A stretch of 64,000 nucleotides of DNA from positions 18,788,991-18,852,990 of the forward strand of contig CP136061.1 in the NCBI GenBank assembly GCA_032622095.1. Direction: 5' to 3'. Each line of letters begins with the position of its first letter. The stretch's first letter is position 1. Positions 12,410-24,409 of this stretch are shown piece after piece. Both the position numbers and the translations under genes were made by a program. The stretch comes from Siphonodentalium dalli (lineage: Eukaryota > Mollusca > Scaphopoda > Gadilida > Siphonodentaliidae). The notes under the pieces are model-generated. The model made no database searches and was not told the DNA's origin. It saw nothing but the letters and a program-made list of their open reading frames with translations.

Positions 12410-12975
12410 ATTCTTAGTTGAAAAAGGGCCATATCTCTGGTATAACAAATTGGATCTAACCCATATTCAAATTCGTTCTGTATTTTGAGTTGAGACACTC
12501 ATATACCAAATTTGGCTCCTATCAGATGAAAAATGGTTGCTTTATCGAAGTATGTGTGAACTATATGTCAAAGGACCATAACTCCATTAAAAAACATCCG
12601 ATCAAACCCATATTCGAACTCAATCAGTATGTTGGTCTGAGAACCTCATATACCATATTTGGTTACAATCAGATAAAAAATGTTTGAGTTATGGCAGAAT
12701 TCATGAATTCTAAGTCAAAAAAGGGCCATAACTCTGTAAAAAAAAGTCGGATCAAACACATATTCGAACTCGATCTGTATTTTGGGCTGAAAACCCCATA
12801 TACAAAATTTGGTTTTGATAAGGTAGAAAATGTTTGAGTTATCGCATTAGACGTAAAGTGTCTACGGACGGACAGACGGACGGACGGACAGACGGACGGA
12901 CGGACGAACGACGAGTGGTCAATCCGGACAACGACACTATGTTTACCATACATGGTATGGGTAAACATAAAAAGC
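12410..12975 (+). repeat. GGGCCATAACTC tandem array, about 3 monomers
   Basis: Monomers share GGGCCATA(A/T)CTC, ACCCATATTCGAACTC, ATACCAAATTTGG and GTTTGAGTTAT. The array ends in a GGACGGACGGACAGACGG run and GAGTGGTCAATCCGGACAA, a typical 3' end of this repeat. Confidence 0.75.
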
Positions 12976-13239
12976 AATAAGCTCCGACGAACTCAAAAGT
13001 AAACTACAAATTGTGTAGGCATGCACTTACAGTGTATGCTATATTGCACAGAAAATTGAGGTTTAGAGATTCACTTAATTTACTCTTGTTTTTATCACAT
13101 TTCAGTGTTACCTTGAATCTCTTTGACACCATCATGATGTTTCCAACAATAATGATAACTTATTATTTATATTTCTAAATCACACAATGAAGACGAAAAA
13201 TTCATCGAATGTATTCTCAAATTATACAGGTATTAAGTT

Positions 13240-13980
13240 GTCATGCAAAATTCGTTGGACGTACCGGTAGCCCAGATTCGAACTGGGCCAAGATTCTCAA
13301 GTTGTAAGTCAACAAGGACCATAACTGCAGTTAAAATGGGCAAACATAACCTAAATTTGAACTTGATCTGTGTATTCATATGAGTAATCCTTACACCAAA
13401 TTTGAAAAAAATCAGATAACTAAAACAAAAGAAAAAAAACCATAAACCAAAATAATCGGCAAATTCTAAGTCGACAAGGACCATAACTCCAGCAAAAAAA
13501 TTGGCAGGGCGGAAAGAAGCCAAATTTGAATTAGACCTGTGTTTTCATACGAGTAATCCATATACCAAATTTGAAGAAAGAAAAAAAACAACTAAAACTA
13601 ATGTTATCACCCGGAAACCAAAATTTTTATCAGCAAAATTCTAAGTCGACAAGGACAATGACTCCAGCAAAAATGAGTGGACTGAACCCAAATTCAAACT
13701 GGAACTGTATTTTCAAGTTGGTTATCCACATACGAAATTAAAAAAAATGAGATTACTAAAACTAAAGTTATAATCCGGAAATAATCTGGGACAGACAGAC
13801 AGACAGCAATAATTATCTGGGACAGACAGCAGATTTCTATAGTCCCCAAAAAACAATTTCAGGGGGACAAATTTTTTTAATTCAAATAAAACAAACACAC
13901 CTATCCAAGCACAGCTTGAGCCAATTAAACCACATACCAAGTTTGGAGGTAATTAACAGGGTTCACGCTGGACTGATATT
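13240..13980 (+). repeat. AAGTCGACAAGGACCATAAC tandem array
   Basis: Several monomers of about 160-180 bp share AAGTCGACAAGGACCATAAC and ATACCAAATTTGAA. Simple GACAGACAGACAGC runs lie at about 13790-13830. The 60-96 codon minus frames here are translations of the repeat. Confidence 0.7.
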
Positions 13981-14383
13981 TTTGTTTGCCAAATGAAAAT
14001 ATTTTTTGCCAAATGCTTTTAGAAATTGCCAAATGCTATCACTGATAGTATCAGTTTCTGCAACATTGAGTCTTACGTTTTGACAATTATGGTTGGAACG
14101 ACTTTTAATATCGATAGGAAAGCATTTAGTTAATAATTATTTTCGCCTCTCTACAACAATAACTTCTCTACAACAATAAACCAATCACGAACAATAAAAT
14201 GACAGAAGGGCATATCAAAAGAGGATTAGCTATGTAAACACCACCACAATCCATATGAGTACATGTGCATGCAATCCATCAACCCGTTGATACTAATACT
14301 ATCAGATCAACTGCATATTGATAGGTGTCAACTGTTCGTTAACTTTTCCTAAACCTAAACACAACTAATACAATGATATATTG

Positions 14384-14471
14384 TTAACCCTTTGAGTGCC
14401 AGGGGCCGATCTCATCGGCCCTAAACCTACAAAATAAGTCTGTTAAAGAATATAAGAATAAATTATTAAAA

Positions 14472-14510
<39 letters not shown>

Positions 14511-14635
14511 TTAGGCCAATGCAGTCTCTTATATATATGCGAGGCGACCTATGGTCGACTCGCATATATAAGAGAATGCATTGGCACAGGGTATATGGGT
14601 TGATACAAAAATCGACCTGGCACTCAAAGGGTTAA
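14384..14635 (+). mobile_element. piggyBac-like MITE, GTGCCAGG subfamily
   Basis: TTAACCCTTTGAGTGCCAGG at the left and CCTGGCACTCAAAGGGTTAA at the right. One long hairpin (about 14515-14585) and a poly-A run of about 33 at 14475-14507. Confidence 0.75.
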
Positions 14636-14703
14636 GAATTTCCTGAAATGAATAGTATAGATTGACCAATATTTTTCAACTTTCTTGAGAAACTAAAGGT
14701 ACA

Positions 14704-15046
14704 GATGGCCTTCACAGTGGGTATTGCTGTTAAAATAGTTTATACATCCGTTAAAACTACCATAAACAGAAAGAATACTCAAATATTACATTTTTTTCTT
14801 CTTACACCAATAAAAAATATTGTGTAAATAGTATGTTATTGTCAAGTTCATATGCTTTGTTATGTAAACAAAACCCAAAAATGTTACAGAACCTGGCTTT
14901 TGTTTTAAAAAACAGGGTACAAACTAGATTATGATTGGTATAAGAAAAAAATATGTCAATACTTGTATTTTAATATTCTTTCTGTTTATGGCAGTTTTAA
15001 CAGATGTGACTATTTTAACAGCAATATACCCACTGTGAAGGCCATC
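14704..15046. mobile_element. foldback MITE with long inverted ends
   Basis: GATGGCCTTCACAGTGGGTA at 14704 is mirrored by TACCCACTGTGAAGGCCATC ending at 15046. Complementarity runs inward for roughly 100 bp (ACTACCATAAACAGAAAGAA / TTCTTTCTGTTTATGGCAGT). No coding capacity. Confidence 0.7.
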
Positions 15047-15179
15047 CATGCCTATAAAAGTGACTTGCGAAATGAAAATAATTTTTGCCAAATGTGAGTT
15101 ATTTTTGCCATTGGCAAATGACAGAACAAACCCAAATAATCAACCAAACCTAACTGCAGTTATCAATGGGGAAGAATGA

Positions 15180-15992
15180 AATCCAGAAATTCAGTCGAAA
15201 TAGGTCCATAACTATAATAACTAGAGGTGTGACTGTCCCAATGGGACTACGGATACCCCCCTTTTTTAAAAATACTAAGATGTTTGACATGTCAGTAAAC
15301 ATTTAGTTAAAATAATAAAATAACAGTTCCCATTGCAGGCGTACAACCATAACCCTAATCTTAAACCTATTGACCGAAAATTGTAGGAATAAAAGCTTGG
15401 ACAAAATTATGTATGTTGCGAAAAAAATTCTAAGTCGAAAATGGGGAATAACTCCACACAAAAAATGTCGGACAGACGTCATAATTGCAGGTGCACAGGT
15501 TCCCATGGTACTAAATATCAGTGCCAAGATTAAAAAACATTGACCGAAAAATGTAGGAATAAAAGCTCGGACAAAATTATGCATGTTGCAAAAAAAGTTT
15601 CTAAGTTAAAAAAGGGGGATAACTCCACCAAAAAATGTCGGACAGATGTCATAATCGCAGATGCACAAGTTCCAATGGTACTAAATATCTGTGCCACGTT
15701 TTTAAAAAATTGACCAAAAAATGTAGGAATAAAAGCTCGGACAAAAGTATACATGCTGCGAAAATTTTCTAAGTCGAAAAAGGGGGGATAACTCCAAAAT
15801 AAAAGTCCGACAGACGTCATAATCGCAGGTGCACAGGTTCCCATGGTGGTTGATGCCTGTGCCAAGTTTCACGGAAATTGATCAAAAAACGACTGAGAAA
15901 AACTCCGGACAAATTTGTGTCCACGGACGGACGGACGACGGACGGACAAGCTGACTCCAGTATACCCCCCCTAACTTCGTTGCGGGGGGTAT
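15180..15992 (+). repeat. repeat array ending in a GGGGGTATAA tail
   Basis: Starts around AGAGGTGTGACTGTCCCAAT. Internal monomers of about 170 bp share AAGTCGAAAAAGGGGGATAA and GGACAAAATTATGCATG. It ends with GGACGGACGACGGACGGACA, then CTGACTCCAGTATACCCCCC and a small hairpin closed by GGGGGGTATAATAAC. Minus-strand frames here are repeat translations. Confidence 0.7.
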
Positions 15993-16094
15993 AATAACAA
16001 GAGGTGGCATCAGAGATGCTGTGTCTCGTTTTCGGTGGCTTACCGCCGGTGGCTACCGCCAATTGGTGTGCATCAGTATCGGTAGACTAATTAA

Positions 16095-17200
16095 TAGGTA
16101 AAATCGAAAAATGACTAATTAAGGGCCATAACTCCATCAAATTTTATCGGGCCAGGCTGGTTTTCGAACTCGTCCGAAATATTCTTGGCAAGTATGTCTA
16201 TTCCAAATTTTAAACAAATCGGAGGACGTTTGTTTAAGTTATCGCGCTAACGAGCTAAAAATTCACGAAAAATGACTAATTAAGGGCCATAACTCTATCA
16301 AATTTTATTGGGCCAGGCTGGTTTCGAATTCGTCCAGGATATTATTGGAAGACACTTATATACCAAATTTTAGTTGAATCGGATGACGTTTGTTGAAGTT
16401 ATCGCGCTAACGAGCTCAAAATTCGTACAAAATGACTACTTAAGGACCATAACTCTGTAAAATTTTATCGGGCCGATTTTCTAACTCGTCCGAGGTATTC
16501 TTGGGAGACACCTATATATCAAAATTTCAATCAAATAGGATGATGTTTGTTAAATTATCGTGCTAACGAGCTGAAAATTCGTGAAAAATGACTAATTAAG
16601 GGCCATAACTCTATCAAATTTTATCGGACCTGGCCGGTTTTCGAACTCGTGCGAGATATTCTTGGGAGACACCTATATACCAAATTTCAATCAAATCGGA
16701 TAACGTTTGTTGAAGTTATCGCGCTAACGAGCTAAAAATTCATGAAAAATGACTAATTAAGGGCCATAACTCTATCAAATTTTATCGGACCAGGCCGGTT
16801 TTGGAACTCGTCCGAGATATTCTTGGGAGACACCTATATACCAAATTTCAATCAAATCGGATAACGTTTGTTGAAGTTATCGCGCTAACGAGCTAAAAAT
16901 TCATGAAAAATGACTAATTAAGGGCCATAACTCTATCAAATTTTATCGGACCAGGCGGGTTTTCGAACTCGTGCGAGATATTCTTGGGAGACACCTATAT
17001 ACCAAATTTCAATCAAATCGGATAACGTTTGTTGAAGTTGTTGTGCTAACGAGCCTAAAATCAGTGAAAAATGGCAAAGGGCCATAACTCTGTAATAAAT
17101 GTGCGGACAAACCCGATTTTTTAATCCGTCAATCCGCCCACCCGTCCGCCGCCCGCCCGCCGTCCCTCATCAAACTATAAGTCGAGTTTTGGAAAAAAAC
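16095..17200 (+). repeat. 160-bp GGGCCATAACTC tandem array, 7 monomers
   Basis: Anchors GGGCCATAACTC (or GGACCATAACTC) lie at about 16123, 16284, 16444, 16600, 16761, 16922 and 17079, a spacing of 156-161 bp. The two middle monomers are nearly identical. The array ends in CCGCCCGCCCGCCGTCCCTC. Confidence 0.85.
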
Positions 17201-18080
17201 TCGACTAATAAATAATAATGACCAGTTTTATATAGCGATTAACCAATTACTTGCTCTAACGCGCTTGGTACAATATTACCCCAGTCATTTGTACAAGCCA
17301 ACCAATGAACCGGCTGCAGCCATAGCAGGCCCTGCTCTGATACTCATCAGTATGACAAGCTGACTGGTACTCTTTTAACGCATGAGTGATGCGAAGCCGA
17401 CACAGTAAGAGCGACCTTGCTCAAGGGTCACAACTTGGCGCAGGTTTTGAAACAGCGAGCAATCCGACAATTGCACGTCGATCAAATCGGCCAAGCCACT
17501 GCTATGTGGAGACTCAATGACCGGCGACGCGTTGCAAACCCATATCGATGTGTTTGCAGTGAATACAAGTTTGACACGCTGACCACCGGACCACGGAGCT
17601 CCACTCTGGTAAAAATAAGTTAATGGAATCCAAAATCAAAATTGACCTGTATTTTATTATTGTAAACCTACATGTACACCACCAATTACCAAACTTAATT
17701 TCATTCAGTTAACATTAACTGTAGTTATCATCTGGAAACGCAAATTGAGCCCAAATTTCAACAATGGCCATAAAATGAAATATGAACTGACGGATGGACA
17801 TTTCCTAAATTAAGTTTCCCTGAGTACAAATAATATCTCTGTGCAAACAGGTGCAAAGAGAATTCACATAGAAACATAAATTTTGTTCAAAAGTGATTTT
17901 TCAATCTATATATTTTAACTAGGTTTGATATCTAATGGGTTACATTACATGGGTTAGATGACTTAATTACCATATTTTCTATTTTAAAGGTCTCAATTTC
18001 ACATTTACCAGTATAGATATAGGTGTAATTAATATGTTAGGATGATGTTATTTTGCAGAGAAACGAATTATGTTATAGTA
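17201..18080. other. gene-free stretch, locally GC-richer
   Basis: A 68-codon plus frame (17417-17623) lies in a GC-richer patch. It uses TTG as its first codon and shows no known motif, so I leave it uncalled. Confidence 0.35.
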
Positions 18081-18510
18081 AATAATTTAATAAAAACAAG
18101 AGCTGGGCTGTAGCCCGGTGCATACCCCATGTGGCATGCTACCTACTATGGGCATACCATGGCTGAGATAATCAGGCAGACAGACAAACAAACATTTCAA
18201 ATAAACAAAGATGAATAACTCTAGAACAGAACGATTGAACACACCATTGTATGTCCTGATAGCAAATTTCATTGAGATCCAACAACTAACAGTTAAGATA
18301 TCTGCTCAGATGGACAAAAAATACCAACAATTCCAGAGAAACAAAGATGAATAACTCTAGAATGGAAATCTCAAACAAAACGATTGAACACTCCATTGAA
18401 CGTCCTCATAGTAGTGAACATCCATACCAAATTTCACTGAGATCCGACAACTGGTGGCTGATATATGGTATCTGCCCGGATGCAGACAGACGTAGTTACT
18501 GATGATATGA
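18081..18510 (+). repeat. AACAAGAGCTGGGCTGTAGC dispersed repeat
   Basis: Starts AACAAGAGCTGGGCTGTAGC. Two internal monomers carry AACAAAGATGAATAACTCTA and TTGAACAC(A/T)CCATTG. It ends CCGGATGCAGACAGACG. Fragments occur near 10067 and 10913. Confidence 0.6.
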
Positions 18511-18527
18511 CATGATATGTCTACTCA

Positions 18528-18926
18528 TTAACCCTTTACCCAACAAACCGGCCAAAACCGGCCAAATAAAGCTTCAACAGCCTAAAATATCTTCGGTCTG
18601 TCTCAATAAAACCATACAAATATGGATATCATTGGAACCGGCTCATTGACCACATTGTGATGGTTACAGTTATACCCTGTGCCAATGCATTCTCTTATAT
18701 ATGCGAGTCGACCATAGGTCGCCTCGCATATATAAGAGAATGCATTGGCCTAAAAAAAATCTTTTTTTAACACTTTTTACCATTTTTCTTACATTCTTTA
18801 ACAATTTTATAATTTTTAATGTGTTAAGCCAATGCATTCTCTTATATATGCGAGGCGACCTATGGTCGACTCGCATATATAAGAGAATGCATTGGCACAG
18901 GGCCCTTCTGTTGGGTAAAGGGTTAA
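18528..18926 (-). mobile_element. piggyBac-like double-hairpin MITE, inverted copy
   Basis: Same element as at 7791-8190 in the opposite orientation: starts TTAACCCTTTACCCAACAAA and ends CAGAAGGGCCCTT context then GGGTTAA at the right. TTAA flanks and both hairpins are present. Confidence 0.8.
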
Positions 18927-19147
18927 TGTGGCTAAAACCCGATATGACTACCCTTTTTATGTGACTTTATGTGGGGGGTCAAAGGGGGCCTCAAACTTCA
19001 AAGGGAAAGTGATCTCAACCTTCATAAGGGCAGGAGCGCTCAACCTTCATAAGAAGAGGGCTCAACCTCCATAAGGGTAGGGCAGGAGTCAGACAGGGGC
19101 AATGGCGGCTGGTGCCCCTGCATGCCTGGTGCACCTGGTCAGAGGTA

Positions 19148-19409
19148 CAGTAATGCCCTAAATAATCAACTCCTCAACCACAGCAGAATTACGGGTAACT
19201 TTTCAGGATTTAGTCGGAAATAGGGCTTGCTGCCATTCATCGGAAAGTTCTCAGTGAGAGCTTTCCGATCTCTCAGTGAGAGCTTTCCGATGAATGGCAA
19301 CAGTGAGAGCTTTCCAATGAATGGCAACAAGCCATATTTCCGACTAAATCCTGAAAAGTTACCCATAATTCTGATGTGGTTAAGGAGTCAATTATTAAGG
19401 GCATTACTG
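19148..19409. mobile_element. pogo-like palindromic MITE, copy 4, with expanded centre
   Basis: CAGTAATGCCCTAAATAATC at the left and GGGCATTACTG at the right. The central GAGAGCTTTCCGAT segment is present three times (about 19255-19320), so the loop has grown by local duplication. Confidence 0.7.
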
Positions 19410-19942
19410 TACAAAATGCAGCTCAACTATTATCAGCTATTATCATGACTTCGTGACAAGCTGTTACACAGTGTGTATTCGTCCTAAGTTTAGTACTAGA
19501 ATCAATGAAAAATTCAGGAAGAAAGTGAAGCATTTTTAAACGTGAACCAGGACAATATTTATCTTAGCGAGAAAAATGATGGACAAGAACAGCTACTAAT
19601 ATCTGCAGTATCCACTGAGGAGACACTCCCAGCAGAGTATTGTTAAAGCTGACGTATATCAACAAAGACACCTGTACTGCTAGGCAAACAGTACGTTACC
19701 GGTTCCTATAGGATCAATAGACCCTATACAGGTCCTTTTATTTAAAACCAATCCCATGCATGTTTTACAATGTAGCACGACAGTATTCTTCAGGTATGTT
19801 GGGCAATGTTATACCTCTGAGTCCTGACATACATTGTATTTAAATATTGATTTAGAAAGGCTCTGCAGTTGAATGAAATCCTATGGAATCCATCCCACTT
19901 TTATACTTGTTAACAAAAGCATGGGTGGGGCGTGACTGAATA
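19410..19942. other. gene-free stretch
   Basis: Nothing recognisable seen. Confidence 0.4.
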
Positions 19943-20119
19943 CAGTAATGCCCAAAATAATCGACTCCTTAGTTGGAAAAATGGCTTGTTGGCATTCATC
20001 AGAAAGCTCTCAGTGAAAGCTTTCCGATGAATGGCAACAAGAAATTTTTCGGACTAAATGCTGAAAAATTACCCATAATTCTGCTGTGGTTAAGGAGTTG
20101 ATTATTTAGGGCATTACTG
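19943..20119. mobile_element. pogo-like MITE, left arm deleted in part
   Basis: Begins CAGTAATGCCCAAAATAATC and ends GGGCATTACTG. About 45 bp of the left arm between the CTCCTTA and GTTGGAAAAATGG segments is missing. Confidence 0.65.
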
Positions 20120-20237
20120 TACTTGTTAACAAGAGCATGGCTGGGGTGTGACTGAATACCATACTCAAACAGAGTCAAACTTGGCCTTTATTTTTGGCTG
20201 ATATATACACATACATGATACAGGTACATGTACCAAC

Positions 20238-21041
20238 TAGGTATGCGAACCGGACCACCACTCCAGTGAAGAGGTGGTCCAGTCAGCTCTCAGTGGTCCG
20301 GTATTCTTGCCTGGACTGCTCCATGCAGACTGGTCTGATCATTATAAAATAAATGTGTTAAATCTTACTTTGGTATATGCAATTGTGTTACGGAAAGAGC
20401 AAAGTTACTGCCGGGCCAGCTTGTATTAAAATCTGAACATCATATAATATAATACAATACATTGTATATATGCACATTGTGTATTTTGTTATCTCCATCA
20501 TTGTATAGAAGTTATAGAATGAATAAATGTGCTTAAAACTTGTGACTGTGACTCAATATACATGTACATGTAGAGTCTGTAATTCACGTTTCAGCTATTC
20601 TCCACATGCTATGATTGGGTTGAGTGCAAATGCTCCAAATCTTTCAGCACTCATAACGTTTTGTTCTTAGCATAGCCAAATGAATATATTCCAGATAGAT
20701 TGTCAATTTCCAACATGCAGGTATGTGTACAGCCATACCGGTATTGATGTAGTTACTTCAGGTTAGATATTGCCAACTACATGTACATGTATAGGCTAGT
20801 ATATCGTGATTCACAACCTATGTTCAGTACAGTGATATGTATATGAGGGTAATTAGTTGACATGGTAATGGCCCAGTACTTAAGCAATATACATGTAGAC
20901 ATACATCTATGTATTAAAGTTCACGAATCAGTACAGTAATGGACCAGACTGCCATGTGTGGACCAGTCCAGTGATGACGGTCCGGTCCACGGTCTGGCCC
21001 TGGACCGTACCGTTGTTTTTTGCGGTCTGGTCGCATCCCTA
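20238..21041. mobile_element. possible hAT-like non-autonomous element
   Basis: The left end TAGGTATGCGAACCGGACC resembles the reverse complement of the right end GGTCTGGTCGCATCCCTA. Both ends have G/C-rich GGTCCGGTCC repeats. It splits a GGGCCATAACTC-family monomer: 'taccaac' precedes the left end and recurs just after the right end ahead of 'tttggttctgatc'. The right TACCAAC lies a few bases past the terminal repeat, so the exact target duplication is uncertain. No coding capacity seen. Confidence 0.4.
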
Positions 21042-21259
21042 ATAGTAATACCAACTTTGGTTCTGATCAAATACTGGTAATTCAAAATGGAATTAGCAGT
21101 TGGAAACCAAAAATGTTAACAGATAGTAAGACAGGTGGATGGATGGACAGATGGACAGGCGGATGGATGGACAGACATTCTGATTACAAAATACGACCAC
21201 GGGTGTATAACAAAAATATATACTAACTATGGTCACTCATCATGTACTTCACTGATGGC

Positions 21260-22161
21260 ATAAACTCTGAGGAATATCAACACAAGCTTCGAAAGCAATC
21301 TACCACAAACCCATATGCATTTAAACTCCGAGGAATATCAACACAAGCTTCGAAAGCAATCTACCACAAACCCATATGCATTTACACTCCGAGGAATATC
21401 AACACAAGCTTCGAAAGCAATCTACCACAAACCCATATACATTTACACTCCGAGGAATATCAACACAAGCTTCGAAAGCAATCTACCACAAACCCATATG
21501 CATTTACACTCCGAGGAATATCAACACAAGCTTCGAAAGCAATATACCACAAACCCATATGCATTTACACTCCGAGGAATATCAACACAAGCTTCGAAAG
21601 CAATCTACCACAAACCCATATGCATTTACACTCCGAGGAATATCAACACAAGCTTCGAAAGCAATATACCACGAACCCATATGCATTTACACTTCGAGGA
21701 ATATCAACACAAGCTTCGAAAGCAATATACCACAAACCCATATGCATTTACACTCCGAGGAATATCAACACAAGCTTCGAAAGCAATCTACCACAAACCC
21801 ATATGCATTTACACTCCGAGGAATATCAACACAAGCTTCGAAAGCAATCTACCACAAACCCATATGCATTTACACTCCGAGGAATATCAACACAAGCTTC
21901 GAAAGCAATCTACCACGAACCCATATGCATTTACACTCCGAGGAATATCAACACAAGCTTCGAAATCAATATACCACAAACCCATATGCATTTACACTCC
22001 GAGGAATATCAACACAAGCTTTGAAAGCAATATACCACAAACCCATATGCATTTACACTCCGAGGAATATCAACACAAGCTTCGAAAGCAATATACCACA
22101 AACCCATATGCATTTACACTCCGAGGAATATCAACACAAGCTTCGAAAGCAATATACCACA
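21260..22161 (+). repeat. 61-bp minisatellite, 15 copies
   Basis: The anchor AATATCAACACAAGCTT occurs every 61 bp from about 21273 to about 22127. Units differ by single bases (AATCTACC/AATATACC, CACAAACC/CACGAACC). Because 61 is not a multiple of 3 and the unit lacks stops, all three plus frames stay open for about 780-960 bases. These are repeat translations, not genes. A single matching unit lies at about 52319-52350 inside a dispersed repeat. Confidence 0.9.
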
Positions 22162-22342
22162 AGATGGTTTGCGGATCCGACCGACCGCAAATTTTCGTTT
22201 TTCAAAAAAAAACAAAAATTGAAATTTCATGTTATTTTTTTGCCGCCGATCCTTTACAAGCCCACCTGATGACATAAAAATAAAAATATGGATTTCATTG
22301 AGCAACATCGTTGATCGTGATGTCGACGAAAATAGGAAATAT

Positions 22343-22876
22343 TGTCCGATAGTACATACGATAGTTATGTGTTGTTATATGTGTTCCTGGAATCTAGGAT
22401 AAACTTCCTTTCCCCAGTGATTGTAACTGCTAGGGTTAATTGTATAGATAAGCACAATACATAGAAGACAGATTATATATAGTGTAGAAACACACACGCA
22501 TCATTAACAAGATCACATTCTTAAGTGGTTATGACTGGTAGCAACCATTGTATAAGTTAGGGTGGATAAAGCCAGTATCATTCTATAAGACAGTATATAG
22601 TTATACACGTCATATCCAAGTGTATCATGTATCTCGGACCTTATTTAAGAGGATGATACACCAGAGGTGGGAATAACTACCCGTGCTCTGAAGCGGGAGC
22701 TTCACTTATCCGACAACCTGGCTACTATACCAATACCTCTATTCTTCCGCCTATGTACTGTGCTTATCGAGAAAGACTTATACATATATATAAAGTATGA
22801 AGATCTATGAACCAGTTATTGTTATCAATGTTCCCGACACGGCCAATTCAACATCTAAACCCTAGACACCGGGACA
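22343..22876 (+). repeat. 5' LTR (534 bp)
   Basis: Starts TGTCCGATAGTACATACGAT and ends CTAGACACCGGGACA. By eye it matches 31191-31724 along its whole length. Confidence 0.95.
22785..22795 (+). promoter_or_regulatory. putative LTR TATA box
   Basis: TATATATAAAG lies about 80 bp before the LTR end, a plausible place for the U3 promoter. The same sequence is in the 3' LTR. Sequence match only. Confidence 0.45.
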
Positions 22877-22877
22877 A

Positions 22878-22895
22878 TGGTGCCGTAGCAGTAAA
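22878..22895 (+). other. putative primer binding site
   Basis: TGGTGCCGTAGCAGTAAA starts one base after the LTR. TGG is the complement of a tRNA CCA end, as in most LTR elements. I cannot assign the tRNA without a search. Confidence 0.55.
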
Positions 22896-23171
22896 CCAGA
22901 ACTTGTGTTTCGTCACGGAATGGTGCTCGTGAGCTTGGAACCAGAACTTGTGTTTTCGTTCATACGTGAGTACTTACTATACCAACCAGGACGTTTCTTT
23001 TGATCTAATAATTCAAATTACATAAACACAATACCCGCATTATGTTCTAGAGCAATTCTGTAATGTCACAATTAGAATGTGCATGTGCCAACCCAACTCA
23101 AATTATTCATTTCTTATATACCTGCACTTTTGCCTTTTCTATTCCCAATTACTTTAGTAATTAAAATCAAG

Positions 23172-24374
23172 ATGAATATGACACAAAGTCACCTTTCCTG
23201 TCCTTCCTTTTCGGATGACGTTAATTATAGTAGCGCCCAAATTGATGGAGAGATAGAGCGAATGCGATCTATTTTGCATGAAACCCATTAAAATCACGAG
23301 GTACGAAACGCAAATGACAGCGTCGTACTAGATCGCATTTCCACACAATTGGGTCATTTTAATAGTGCAATAGACCAACAGTTGGACGCCACACGCATTT
23401 CGTCAGCAATTCAGATGGCAACTGGTGTGACAAATGTTATCACCCCTTTTTCGGGAGACCCTAAATCTTTTCTTGAATGGACCAACGAATTATATCGTTA
23501 TGGCCAAGCAATTGCTGCGACTGATCAAACATTAATTAAATTTGCTCTGCAGACCAGCAGAGGTTCAGTTTTCGAATTTTTAACTCAGTTCACACAAGAA
23601 CGCATAAATGCTGATGGTGTGATCAGAAGTACATGGGCAGAAATCAAGCAGGAATTAAAAGTTCGATATAGCGAAGCAAAAGATAACAGAGATGCGCTCC
23701 TTATTTTTCAAGCAGCACAGCAAACACCTGACGAATCTGTACAAGTTTTTTCTGATAGATTACAATCATTAGCGATCGATGTGTATGGGCTAGTAAATAT
23801 TCGACAAAAAGTCGCCCAATTATATATGTGTGAACAATTCATCACAGGATTAAAGAGTAAATTATTGAGAGATAAACTTTTGCGAGAAGATCCACAGACC
23901 TTAAATCAAGCAACCGATCTCGCTTTAAGAGAATATACTATTCAACACCGATTACAGTCTTATTATAGACAGAATAATAAGAGTACTGATCGTAATTATC
24001 GATCATTTCGTGATAATAATTATTCTAGTATGGAAGGCAATAAATTTCATGGACGGAACACTGGTAATAAATTTAATGCGCCCGCCACACCAGAAAGACG
24101 ATGGCCAAGGTATTTACAGGGTAGAAATTCATTTAGCTCATATTATTCGAATAATAATCAGCGCCCACGGATTGGATTATATTCTAAACAAAATAGATAT
24201 GATAACACGCGAAGTTGGCCTAATATTCAACATATACGACAATCACGAACTTCTATGTTTAATCCACAGACCCACGCATTTCAATTATTATGCCGATATT
24301 GTTGGAAATCTGGTCATAATATCACATGGTGTCGAAGACGTTTGGATGCAATGAATAAACATTATTTAAACTAA
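23172..24374 (+). CDS. gag: Gag (capsid/nucleocapsid), interrupted by a stop
   Basis: Gag makes the retrotransposon particle. The first ATG of the frame is at 23172. An in-frame TAA at 23289-23291 (codon 40) interrupts it, and the frame then runs open to TAA at 24372. Sequence on both sides of the stop looks like one protein: a polar, helix-prone N-terminal part, then a capsid-like region around 23430-23940 (for example the SGDPKSFLEWTNELYRYGQA segment). A basic Asn/Arg-rich tail follows, then a single CX2CX4HX4C zinc knuckle at about 24291-24332 (LCRYCWKSGHNITWC). The next ATG after the stop is at 23414, so downstream restart would lose the N-terminus. The last sense codons form the frameshift heptamer. 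Confidence 0.85.
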
Positions 24375-24409
24375 AACATTCCACCCAGAGCGGAGCATCT
24401 GAGTGGAAT
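24365..24409 (+). promoter_or_regulatory. -1 ribosomal frameshift signal (gag to pol)
   Basis: The heptamer T TTA AAC (24365-24371) stands in gag phase, directly before the gag stop TAA (24372-24374). After a 6-nt spacer a stem forms: 24378-24384 pairs with 24103+300-24409 (ATTCCAC with GTGGAAT, 24403-24409), then a C/A mismatch, then CAGA (24386-24389) with TCTG (24398-24401). The loop is 8 nt. Loop bases GGAGC (24392-24396) could pair with GCTCC at 24443-24447 as a pseudoknot. The pol frame is the -1 frame and is open from this point. Confidence 0.85.

Noticed and set aside
15303-16062. Several minus-strand frames of 80-110 codons
   Set aside because: All lie in a GGGCCATAACTC-related tandem repeat and share phrases only because the monomers repeat.
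21260-22161. Regular direct repeats that could suggest a CRISPR array
   Set aside because: Units are directly adjacent with no unique spacers, and the sequence is eukaryotic.
21242-22277. Three overlapping plus-strand frames of 260-320 codons
   Set aside because: They are one 61-bp minisatellite read in three frames; the unit has no stop codon and no protein signal.
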